Positions 56,868 through 64,000 of a stretch of 64,000 nt of DNA are shown in pieces (within the stretch, counting starts at the first letter, position 1; each line of letters begins with the position of its first letter). Position numbers and translations under genes: made by a program. The stretch lies in IMG/VR virus record IMGVR_UViG_3300031787_000100, positions 1 through 64,000 of that record; one strand, written 5' to 3'. This DNA comes from a virus. The notes beneath the pieces are model-generated. The model was not told the DNA's origin, did not search any database, and saw only the letters and a list, made by a program, of their open reading frames with translations.

Positions 56868-59357
56868 TTATCGTCCGAAGACTAAAGACATTCCAACAGC
56901 AAAACCTTTTGCTGCGGCTGTAGATGTTTGCCAAGATGGTGCTGCGCCTGATCCTGCTGATGTTAGTACTTGACCTGCTGTGCCGTAGTTAGCGCCACCG
57001 ATGCCTAGTTGACCAGCAGAGCCAATGCGGAATCGTTCAGATAATGTTGTATTGCTAGAAGTCCAAAGACCTAAAGTACTACCAAAACCACCACCTGAAT
57101 AAACGCCAAAGGCCTTAATATTGATATTGGATTCGCCAAGAGCACCGCCGCCTGCTGGGTATGTTCCATCAATTGCAAGTCCTGAATCATAGGAAGCACT
57201 ATAACTATTAGTTTTGACTGCAAAACTTCCGCCAGTAACGCCCCTTGCGCCAACAATTGCACCAGCAGTTGCTGTAGCCGCAAATGTAAATCCTGTTGTT
57301 GTAGATACATCTAGTTTGCTTGAGGGCGAAGTTGTCCCAATACCCAGACCTGTCGAGGTTAGGCGCATACCTTCTGTTGCATTTGCCGCAAACGCAAGAC
57401 TGTCAGAACTATGAAAGTATGCAAGATAACCAGCGTATTCACCACTTCCACTATCAGCATCAGCAAAAAATAAATTAGACTGATTTGAATCTGTTGAGGC
57501 TATGGTTATGCCACGCTGACCAGTTCCAGCAATCACAAGGTTGTTTGCCGCTGAACTGTAATTGTTGGGGGTTGCAGTTCCAATTCCCAAATTAGTCCCA
57601 TTCCAAGTAAGCGCAGACCCAGTAGCCAATGCACTTGTGCTAGAAGCGTAAACAACACCGCCTGATGTAAATGATGTAAGCCCCGTGCCGCCGTTTGCAG
57701 TGGCAACCGTGCCAGACACATTAGTTGCAGTACCACTCAACGTGGCTGTAATTGTTCCCGCACTAAAGTTACCCGATGCGTCACGAGCTACAACTTTAGA
57801 AGCTGTATTAGCGGAGGTGGCATCCACCGTCCATGTTTGTGCTGCTGAACCGTTGTAGGCGGTGCCGGTTAAATATGTACCGGCGGTAAGGCTGTTTAAA
57901 TTAGAACCTAAAGCCACACCAGAAATTGTTCCTGACACCCATGTAAACGCAGAACCGTTGTAGTTCAATACGTAGTTAGTGCCGGACGCCGCCGTAGTAA
58001 ACGCTGTTGTGCCCGCTGCCGTTTGATACGGAATCTGGTTGGCTGCACCACCAGCCAAGTTAGTTGCGGTTGTTGCGCTTGTAGATGACCCGCTTAGCGT
58101 AGCTGTAATCGTACCGGCAGAGAAGTTGCCAGAACCGTCCCGCGCCACAACCTTGGAAGCAGTGTTTGCCGAAGTCGCGTCAACGGTTGCTGTTACAGCA
58201 GCAGAGCCGTTAAAACTTGTGCCCGTCAGGTATGTACCCAACGTCAGCGCATTCGCCACAGACCCAGCCGATCCAGAGATATTGCCCGTTACAGCAGAAC
58301 CATTGATGGCAATGTTGGTGTTGGTTACAGAAGTAACTTGACCCTGTGCATTGGTAACAAACACAGGAACCGCAGAAGCCGAGCCGTATGTGCCAGCAGT
58401 GCCTGTATTGGCAATGTTGAATGTGTAAGTTGGTGACTCACTAAGTCCTGTGCCAGCCGTGTAGGTAATTGGGGCAGAAAACTGCTGGAACACAATTGCT
58501 GTTGTACCAATTGTAATAGGGGGAGCGGTCTGTTGTACCCAAGCGGTATTAGCATTAACTGTACCGCTAGTGACCAAGAAAAAGTCACCTTCGTCGATTT
58601 GGTCAACTCCGGTTCCGGCAGTATCAAAGTCTGTAGCGCGAGTTAGGATGTATGGCGTTCCAGCAGCGCCAACTTGCGTAACCGTGTATACACCGTTGTT
58701 TGCTTGCGTAACTTCGTTCTTGACTAAGATGCGGTTGCTAACAACAGTAAGCGTTGAGTCAACAGACAGAGCGCCATTAGCGTTGGCTGTAAGCGTTGCC
58801 CCTACCCCAGATGTTCCGTTGTTGTACGTGTTTGCTGGCAGGGCTGCGGTAGTTGCCAAGTCCACCGCCTCATGGAAATGGATGCCAGAAGCAATAGCGT
58901 CAGCGTACTGCTTATTAACAATGTCAGTATTGTTAGTTGGAGTCGTAGAAATCGTACCGGACGTAAGATTTGCAGTTGTAATGTTGGCAGTGGTAGCGTT
59001 GATTGTGTTGAACTCATACTGCACCAAAACGTTGCCTGCGCTGTCAAGCCAAACCGCCCGTTCAGATGGATAAGTTACAAAAACATCTTTAGAATTGGCC
59101 GCAAAACTAACAAGCGACCCGCTATTACTTGAAGACAACACAGTTGTACGAGACAGCGTAGTCCCAGAAGATGTGTATGTACCAATACCCACTTCCCACG
59201 CGCCCGCAACGGGGTCAACAATGGCGTAATAAGTACTGTTACCGTTACCTACAGCCGAGAAAGATTGAAACCCCGCGACCGCGCCAGCAAGCGTAATCGT
59301 GCCTGTACCAGCGGTGGTAGAGGTTTCTTTAACCCGATCTTTTAGTACGAGAGCCAT
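56868..59357 (-). CDS. Long tail fibre protein with internal repeat
   Basis: An 829-residue fibre. The first ~110 residues (ALVLKDRVKETSTTAGTGTI) are a tail-attachment domain shared by many phage fibres; 140-300 contains a FHEAVDLATTAAL / NNGVYTVTQVGAAGTPY domain; the shaft has two copies of TYLTG(T)xxNGSAA...DATSANTASKVVARDxSGNF (about 375-430 and 505-550). The C-terminus lacks an intramolecular chaperone that I can recognise. Confidence 0.85.
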   Translation of the reverse strand: MALVLKDRVKETSTTAGTGTITLAGAVAGFQSFSAVGNGNSTYYAIVDPVAGAWEVGIGTYTSSGTTLSRTTVLSSSNSGSLVSFAANSKDVFVTYPSERAVWLDSAGNVLVQYEFNTINATTANITTANLTSGTISTTPTNNTDIVNKQYADAIASGIHFHEAVDLATTAALPANTYNNGTSGVGATLTANANGALSVDSTLTVVSNRILVKNEVTQANNGVYTVTQVGAAGTPYILTRATDFDTAGTGVDQIDEGDFFLVTSGTVNANTAWVQQTAPPITIGTTAIVFQQFSAPITYTAGTGLSESPTYTFNIANTGTAGTYGSASAVPVFVTNAQGQVTSVTNTNIAINGSAVTGNISGSAGSVANALTLGTYLTGTSFNGSAAVTATVDATSANTASKVVARDGSGNFSAGTITATLSGSSTSATTATNLAGGAANQIPYQTAAGTTAFTTAASGTNYVLNYNGSAFTWVSGTISGVALGSNLNSLTAGTYLTGTAYNGSAAQTWTVDATSANTASKVVARDASGNFSAGTITATLSGTATNVSGTVATANGGTGLTSFTSGGVVYASSTSALATGSALTWNGTNLGIGTATPNNYSSAANNLVIAGTGQRGITIASTDSNQSNLFFADADSGSGEYAGYLAYFHSSDSLAFAANATEGMRLTSTGLGIGTTSPSSKLDVSTTTGFTFAATATAGAIVGARGVTGGSFAVKTNSYSASYDSGLAIDGTYPAGGGALGESNINIKAFGVYSGGGFGSTLGLWTSSNTTLSERFRIGSAGQLGIGGANYGTAGQVLTSAGSGAAPSWQTSTAAAKGFAVGMSLVFGR

Positions 59358-59366
59358 TTTTATTCC

Positions 59367-60086
59367 TTACGACGGCAGGTTAGTCCAACCGGGAGATTGT
59401 TCATCGTTTATGACTGTCCATGCGGGCGATTGAGTATTGCCTATATTTTGCCAGTTTGGGTTCTGGTTGTCATCAATAGAACCCCAAACAAGTACGTCAC
59501 CAATCAAAACATAAATTTGCACCCCAACAGGGTATACGTTAATTGTGGCGGTAGCACTTAAAGAATCTGCTGCTGCTGCGGCTTCAGCAACCGTACCAAT
59601 AAACGCGACTTGCGCTGTTTGGGTATCCGTGCCGGTAGCCCCTTCACTAATGACGGCACCAAAAACTATAGTGGCACTAGACGCATCTAAAGCTGTGGCC
59701 AATTCCGAGATGGCCGCTAAAACACTAGCACTTACACTAAAGGACGCAGTTCCTGTCGCACTTTCCGATAGGGCGGCAAAAACACTTGCAAGCGCCGTTT
59801 GAGTATTTGCTGCCGTTGCAATTTCGGCTATCTGTGCCAATACATCAGTACGCGCTACTTGTGTAGACGTGGCAGTAACTGTTTCACTGTTTGTAGCCAG
59901 TAAAGTGTTATTGGCGTTAAACACCGTGTCAGTGGCCGCAGCAGCTTCTTCCGCAACCCCGCCTAGTGTGGTTTCGGCATCCATAGACGCCAAAGCTACA
60001 GCGCTTTCAGAAACGGCGAAGCTATACGTATTACCGCCTAAAGCGGCAAAGGGTGCTTGGGCAAATGTAACATCTCCAAACACCAC
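59367..60086 (-). CDS. Virion protein with Ala/Thr repeat helix
   Basis: A 239-residue protein. Residues about 25-185 repeat an irregular ~22-residue unit (LA.ISE.ATA....), predicted helical or solenoid-like; the end has three copies of a W-containing NPNWQNI / SPAWTVI / SPGWTNL motif. Adjacent to the long fibre. Probably a fibre connector or tail accessory; not recognised. Confidence 0.6.
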   Translation of the reverse strand: MVFGDVTFAQAPFAALGGNTYSFAVSESAVALASMDAETTLGGVAEEAAAATDTVFNANNTLLATNSETVTATSTQVARTDVLAQIAEIATAANTQTALASVFAALSESATGTASFSVSASVLAAISELATALDASSATIVFGAVISEGATGTDTQTAQVAFIGTVAEAAAAADSLSATATINVYPVGVQIYVLIGDVLVWGSIDDNQNPNWQNIGNTQSPAWTVINDEQSPGWTNLPS

Positions 60087-60092
60087 GCATCC

Positions 60093-60677
60093 TTAAGCTG
60101 CGTCAAGCGAGAATGTATATGTAACCGCTAATGTATCGCCGTTGTCTACAGTTTTGTCACCACCAGTAAAGTCACCAGCAGAAAACAAAACACCAGATGT
60201 ACCAGAAGCTGCGTTTGTTAACAACGCGCCAGCTACCACAGTACCGTTAACCAACATGGAAAACGACGATGGTGCTGCAGAGTTTGAAATTACTGAAGGA
60301 TCAGCAGTTGTGGCTGTACCAAATGTAACCGCCTTACGGTTGCCCGTGTATGCTGTACCGGGAACCAACTCAGTCCAGCCTGCGTGAACAGCCAAAGTAT
60401 TACCGGCGGCGTATGTAGTGCCTGAACCGGGGCCTTGCACTAAGCCTAAGTACCAAGCAGCGGTGTAGCCTGAGCCTTGGAAATATTTGGCATTCATGTC
60501 CTGTAGACCTTCGTTTACCACTAAGTTGTGGAACGTGTCAGACCACTTGAACTGACCATCAGAGCCGTGGCAAGTGACTGTAAAAACACCGCCTGCACCC
60601 ACACGCTCTGTGCCGTTGGGACGCGCAACCAATGCTGCAGATACTACGTCTTGTGCTTTTGAAATTTCTGTGCTCAT
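60093..60677 (-). CDS. Virion protein, tail region
   Basis: A 194-residue, beta-rich protein. GVFTVTCHGSDGQFKWSDTF and NLVVNEGLQDMNAKYFQGSG belong to a family widespread in phage tail operons, recognised by pattern only. It lacks membrane segments. It follows the paralogue-like 151-aa gene. Likely a structural tail protein. Confidence 0.65.
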   Translation of the reverse strand: MSTEISKAQDVVSAALVARPNGTERVGAGGVFTVTCHGSDGQFKWSDTFHNLVVNEGLQDMNAKYFQGSGYTAAWYLGLVQGPGSGTTYAAGNTLAVHAGWTELVPGTAYTGNRKAVTFGTATTADPSVISNSAAPSSFSMLVNGTVVAGALLTNAASGTSGVLFSAGDFTGGDKTVDNGDTLAVTYTFSLDAA

Positions 60678-60686
60678 TTTTAGTCC

Positions 60687-61142
60687 TTACGAGATACGCA
60701 CGATGGCGCTGTTTGCATCGGGGGTTGGGAAAATAATTTGGAACGTGTCGTTGGTTACAGTCTTGTCTGCACCAAAGTCCAACACAGCTACAGATGGGTC
60801 ACCTGCAACAGAGTCGTTATAGATCAGTGCCCCACGCGCAGTAAACGATGCGTTTGTCCAAGTTGAGTTGTTAAACGAAATAAACGCTGTTGGAACACTA
60901 GCAGAGTTGTTACCGGATGTTGGCGATGTAGAAATCACCAAAGTATTACCGCCCGCCGTGTAGCCAGTACCTGACACTTCCCCAGTCATACCTACTGTAT
61001 ACGCCGTGGTATCAGCACTGAGATTGGCTGCGCCTGTAAACAACGCAACTTTAAACGTGTTGGGTGATGTTGGGCCAAAGTTATGTACTGCTTGAAGCAG
61101 TTGCACTTTAAAACTTGTTGTGGCCGTTTGAAGAATACTCAT
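60687..61142 (-). CDS. Virion protein, tail region
   Basis: A 151-residue, Thr/Ser-rich beta protein (FKVALFTGAANLSADTTAY, GALIYNDSVAGDPSVAVLD). Related proteins occur next to the 194-aa type in many phages. Overlaps the adaptor gene by 4 nt. Function unknown beyond likely structural. Confidence 0.65.
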   Translation of the reverse strand: MSILQTATTSFKVQLLQAVHNFGPTSPNTFKVALFTGAANLSADTTAYTVGMTGEVSGTGYTAGGNTLVISTSPTSGNNSASVPTAFISFNNSTWTNASFTARGALIYNDSVAGDPSVAVLDFGADKTVTNDTFQIIFPTPDANSAIVRIS

Positions 61143-61795
61143 GATACCGCCGTTCTTACTTGACCGTCGCGATAAGCATCCATGCGTTGCTTACCATCAG
61201 CCAGATTTTTATACAGAGCAATTGCTTGAACATAGCGATCTTGCGCTAATTTAACCATTTCCGCATCGCCCTTCATGTAGGTGTACGCTTCGCAGATAGT
61301 CCCATACAAAAGCACAGAATCAAAGTTATCACCAAGCCAAGATGTGTTAGCGGTAACAATAGACTCAGGGTAGTAGTAATAGTGAAGTTCGGCCATATAC
61401 GCAGAATCAGGCGTGGGGCCAACAATAAACGCCAACTCGTTTATATCGTTAGATTGCGGTCCAAAGATTGCATAGTGTTTGGGCTTACCTGTAGTTGTTG
61501 GATTTGGATATGCTTCACGCATGAAGTTCACATCTTTGTTCAGCAAATACAGGTAATCACCGGTACCAGATGCTGGGTATATGGCTAAGCTATATACCGA
61601 CAAAAAATCAGATGGGCACCCCAAATATTTATTGCCAGAACTCAAAGAGCCTGTCACGTTCTTTCTTAAATTAGCAGGTTGCGCCGTGTTATAGATGCGC
61701 TGCTCCGCCTGACGAATGAACGTATTCATATTGTCAGTTGGGAAAGAATTCTCGCAGTAGTCGCTTACCTGCGTGACAAGCTGGGTGTAGTTCAT
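61139..61795 (-). CDS. Head-tail adaptor-like protein
   Basis: A 218-residue protein. N-terminal helices (VTQVSDYCENSFPTDNMNTF, FIRQAEQRIYN) and a central beta region (about 60-140), then a helix-rich end (YTYMKGDAEMVKLAQDRYVQ). The YxxLVTxVxDYxEN start is typical of phage adaptor proteins (DUF6682-type, from memory). It would sit below the portal. 4-nt overlaps both sides. Confidence 0.7.
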   Translation of the reverse strand: MNYTQLVTQVSDYCENSFPTDNMNTFIRQAEQRIYNTAQPANLRKNVTGSLSSGNKYLGCPSDFLSVYSLAIYPASGTGDYLYLLNKDVNFMREAYPNPTTTGKPKHYAIFGPQSNDINELAFIVGPTPDSAYMAELHYYYYPESIVTANTSWLGDNFDSVLLYGTICEAYTYMKGDAEMVKLAQDRYVQAIALYKNLADGKQRMDAYRDGQVRTAVS

Positions 61796-62055
61796 GCCAT
61801 CGGGCCTCTTGACATTACGCCTTTAGTCGCTGCACCTGCGCCGCGCATCTTAATGCCAGAAGTTTTAGCTGCTGGTTGTGCGCGACGATAAACATTACCC
61901 ACAGCCATATTAACTGTGCCAGCATCGCTGTGATCTGGGCCACTGCCGGGGTTGGTAGAAGCTGTAACTACTTTGCCCGTCATAGTATGCGGTGTGGCGT
62001 AGACTTTGGCATCGCCAACTTCTTTACCCATCATCTTTTTGCTAAATGTAGCCAT
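61792..62055 (-). CDS. Small basic virion-operon protein
   Basis: An 87-residue, Gly/Ala/Met/Lys-rich protein of low complexity (MATFSKKMMGKEVGDAKVYA, GIKMRGAGAATKGVMSRGP). Found in the adaptor gene block. No fold or function recognised. Confidence 0.6.
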   Translation of the reverse strand: MATFSKKMMGKEVGDAKVYATPHTMTGKVVTASTNPGSGPDHSDAGTVNMAVGNVYRRAQPAAKTSGIKMRGAGAATKGVMSRGPMA

Positions 62056-62057
62056 GA

Positions 62058-62246
62058 TTAGCCTCGCTTCTGTGCGGCAATTTTTGCCAAGTTACGACCC
62101 ATGGACAACATATCGGCATTGGTTTTACCCTTACCTTTACCCTTGCCGCCCATGACTTCTTTTTGAGTAGGGCCACTATTGCCCAAGTTTTTGCCCTCGG
62201 TCTTGCCTTTTTTAGCGATGCCATCGGCTGATCGTGTGTATGCCAT
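62058..62246 (-). CDS. Small basic virion-operon protein
   Basis: A 62-residue, Gly/Lys-rich protein (MGGKGKGKGKTNADMLSMGR). Low complexity and basic; position between two adaptor-block genes suggests a packaged or DNA-contacting peptide, unproven. Confidence 0.55.
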   Translation of the reverse strand: MAYTRSADGIAKKGKTEGKNLGNSGPTQKEVMGGKGKGKGKTNADMLSMGRNLAKIAAQKRG

Positions 62247-62247
62247 A

Positions 62248-62640
62248 TTAAGCTCCTATTTGTATCGTTACTGTACCAATTTGTACACCTAATGCCAAGT
62301 AGTTTGGCGTTAGTAAATTATCAAAAAACCTAGACCCACCAACCGGGTTCCAGCCCCATTGAATGTCCCGCGATCCACCTGCGGTGTACCCATTAACGTT
62401 AACACCGGAAGTTACATACGTTGTGTCTTTGCGAGGATTACGCAAAGCCTGTGGGTCATCCACAGGAAACGTACCCAACATCAACTGCGGCTGGTCAGGG
62501 TCCCAGCACTCAGAGCAAACCAGCAACTGATACTTTCTCTGTTTAATAACTTCGGTTTTAAGCTTTTTGAGCAAGTATTGCTGGCCACAGCGGTCACACA
62601 TAGCAATCGCTTTTTTGCCGGATGCGAACCTATTTCCCAT
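62248..62640 (-). CDS. Zinc-ribbon virion protein
   Basis: A 130-residue protein. CDRCGQQY (about 15-22) and CSECWDPDQPQ (about 42-52) form a four-Cys zinc ribbon; the C-terminal half has beta character (GSRFFDNLLTPNYLALG, VTIQIGA). Present in the adaptor gene block of related phages as I recall. Its start overlaps the previous gene by one base. Confidence 0.65.
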   Translation of the reverse strand: MGNRFASGKKAIAMCDRCGQQYLLKKLKTEVIKQRKYQLLVCSECWDPDQPQLMLGTFPVDDPQALRNPRKDTTYVTSGVNVNGYTAGGSRDIQWGWNPVGGSRFFDNLLTPNYLALGVQIGTVTIQIGA

Positions 62641-63566
62641 TATGTGCTACCAATAAACATTTGACGGGGGACAAGCCTGATAGCCGCCTTCTCTCGGTCT
62701 TCACCAGCAGCAATCTCAAACGCCTCGTTGTACATCATCTTGAGCATTTCGACACGAGGCATCAATTCAGGGACCTTAACCGCAATGTTATACGCCAAGC
62801 CCGCTACCAAACAAGGTAGGAAACGGAAATTCATGTCTGCAGTACTGACCCCAGCGCCAGCGTCTTGAACACGTCTGAGTCTCCAGTATACGAACTGGTA
62901 GGGCGTTGAGTTGTCAGGAGTAGGCCAGACTGTTACGGCTGGTAGTTGGGGCACAAAGACTGCAGTACCATCAGTTTGTGCCGCCGCAGTTGTATTATTC
63001 TGACCACGGAACACGCCGCCTAAGGTATTACCCGTGACATAACCGTAGTAAATGTCTTCTGTGCCAAGACGGATAAAGCCCGCATTTGCTAACCCAACCA
63101 CCGTACTAAGCGTTATTGTGGTGTCCGTTGACGTAATCGCGCCCACCAAGACCGAATTGGTTGGGTTAGTTTCGCCAGAAAGTCTTTGCACCCAGACTTG
63201 AATTGGGCGAGCTTGGCTAAGCTTGTTTGGGATAGTTGCATAAGTAGAGACGCTAATGCGTGTAATGGTTAAGTCCGCTTGCGTAGACGCAGTGTTGGAC
63301 CCAGTACGAATGACGTGTTCTAGCAAATCAATCGTGTCCGTTGGCAGGGCGTAAGTACTAAGCCCCGGAGTCAGGTTAATGATTCCCTGCTCCATTGTCC
63401 ACATGTTAATACCCTTAGACTGCCACTCAATAGTCATCAGGTTCATGGAACGACGCGCCGTACGCAAGTCATAACCAGAACGCATTTCACGGCCCGCACG
63501 CTCCCACGCTTCCTCGGCGATCTCCGTGAAGTCCATGTTGAACAGTGTGGTTCCGGTAGTGGTCAT
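62640..63566 (-). CDS. Head-tail connector / tail accessory protein (gp4-like)
   Basis: A 308-residue protein. The N-terminus has FTEIAEEAWERAGREMRSGY and DLRTARRSMNLMTIEWQSKG (quoted in parts), a helical pair typical of podovirus tail accessory factors that bind below the portal, followed by a beta insertion (about 120-215) and helical C-terminus (LPCLVAGLAYNIAVKVPELM). Assigned by pattern and place. Confidence 0.75.
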   Translation of the reverse strand: MTTTGTTLFNMDFTEIAEEAWERAGREMRSGYDLRTARRSMNLMTIEWQSKGINMWTMEQGIINLTPGLSTYALPTDTIDLLEHVIRTGSNTASTQADLTITRISVSTYATIPNKLSQARPIQVWVQRLSGETNPTNSVLVGAITSTDTTITLSTVVGLANAGFIRLGTEDIYYGYVTGNTLGGVFRGQNNTTAAAQTDGTAVFVPQLPAVTVWPTPDNSTPYQFVYWRLRRVQDAGAGVSTADMNFRFLPCLVAGLAYNIAVKVPELMPRVEMLKMMYNEAFEIAAGEDREKAAIRLVPRQMFIGST

Positions 63567-63796
63567 CTAAATCCTGCCGTTTTCTTTGCAATAGTCTTGG
63601 GTTGCGCTACGAACTGTTTACCAGATGCCTTACCTGCACGCTTGGCTTTAGTAGTCGCAGCGTATTCTGCTGGAGTTAGAGATTTAATGGCTTTCTCAGG
63701 CAAATATCGCTCCCCCGTCTTACTTGACGGTTTACCAGACTTAGTGCGCCACTTCTGGTCGCCCCAGTCCTTGAGCGATTTCTGAGGAGCTTTCAA
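63563..63796 (-). CDS. Small basic protein, TTG start
   Basis: A 77-residue, very basic protein starting at TTG (63796-63794), overlapping the previous stop; it contains no internal Met, so the rare start is forced. SLKDWGDQKWRTKSGKPS and YLPEKAIKSLTPAEYAATTK are segments seen beside DUF5872-type proteins. Role unknown; probably associated with head or DNA. Confidence 0.65.
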   Translation of the reverse strand: MKAPQKSLKDWGDQKWRTKSGKPSSKTGERYLPEKAIKSLTPAEYAATTKAKRAGKASGKQFVAQPKTIAKKTAGFR

Positions 63797-64000
63797 TCTC
63801 TATACCCCCCACCAGCATCTTTGTACTTTTTAGCAACAAGCTGTGCTTTACGTGCAGACCACTGTCCTGCGCCTGTACCGTGGGTAGCTGCGGCTTTTAC
63901 CTGAGACACAATCCGCTTACGCAGATCAGGTTTAGTGTAGTTGCCAGCCTCATTGACTTTACCGCCTTCAGCATATTGCGTGAAGTCAGTATCATCCCGG
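63793..64000 (-). CDS. Partial DUF5872-like protein
   Basis: The C-terminal 69 residues of a gene entering from the right edge: DTDFTQYAEGGKVNEAGNYT, then KPDLRKRIVSQVKAAATHGT and GAGQWSARKAQLVAKKYKDAGGGYRD (quoted in parts). The GQWSARKAQ...GGGYRD ending is characteristic of DUF5872 proteins. The start lies outside the window. Confidence 0.7.
   Translation of the reverse strand, partial: RDDTDFTQYAEGGKVNEAGNYTKPDLRKRIVSQVKAAATHGTGAGQWSARKAQLVAKKYKDAGGGYRD

Overview
The window is almost entirely bacteriophage DNA and covers most of the genome of a tailed phage. It has a P22-like portal, a large terminase, an HK97/Mu-type capsid gene, a P22 gp10-like tail hub, three or four very large internal (ejection) proteins and a long series of fibre and adhesin genes. 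I see no sheath, no tail tube and no tape measure, so a podovirus-type particle is the best inference. There is no integrase, no tRNA gene and no rRNA gene. The family mix (GroES-like protein beside the portal, DUF5872-like protein, Gly-rich adhesins, PrimPol-helicase, MoxR/VWA pair) resembles uncultured aquatic phages. The host is probably a proteobacterium, inferred only from near-consensus sigma70 promoters, Shine-Dalgarno sites and an rrn-type boxA; it cannot be named from this sequence.

Layout. (1) 1-8978, minus strand: HNH-like protein, small and large terminase, portal, a 64-aa protein, GroES-like co-chaperonin, scaffold-like protein, a conserved protein, a decoration-like protein, major capsid protein, an intrinsic terminator, then the start of another structural gene leaving the left edge. 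(2) 8979-9272: divergent control region. (3) 9273-10299, plus strand: three small genes ending in an intrinsic terminator. (4) 10300-10990: gene-free and rich in GTTAC/GTAAC pentamers, an origin or operator candidate, followed by a DNA-binding regulator. (5) 11446-12230: a perfect extended sigma70 promoter, a boxB-like hairpin plus boxA as in rRNA leaders, and about 0.7 kb of gene-free, hairpin-rich sequence. (6) 12231-20072: many small genes around a MoxR AAA+ ATPase, a metallopeptidase-VWA protein and a DUF3150-like protein. Almost every transcription step here is preceded by a 20-bp repeat built on TTATAA-CC-TTATAA. (7) 20069-32181: glutaredoxin, small unknowns, and the replication module (VRR-NUC, family A DNA polymerase, Cas4-like nuclease, HNH, SNF2 helicase, SSB-like protein, PrimPol-helicase), with two internal intrinsic terminators and one further strong promoter. 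(8) 32175-64000, minus strand: read from the right edge, a DUF5872-like protein, head-tail adaptors, tail proteins, fibres, Gly-rich adhesins, a 2OG-Fe(II) oxygenase, a lysis cassette with three tiny membrane proteins, holin and lysozyme, tail hub, then the internal proteins ending with a 2059-residue polyvalent protein carrying an HELGH motif.

Reading minus-strand genes off the left edge and in from the right edge gives one continuous late order (terminase - head - adaptors - tail - fibres - lysis - ejection proteins), so the genome is probably circularly permuted or circularly mapped. The plus strand carries early regulation and replication.

The strongest candidates for undescribed biology are the 11.4-12.2 kb transcription unit (an rRNA-style antitermination leader in front of a probable large structured RNA), the dispersed 20-bp repeat family, the pentamer array at 10.5-10.9 kb, and the phage MoxR/VWA/DUF3150-like module.
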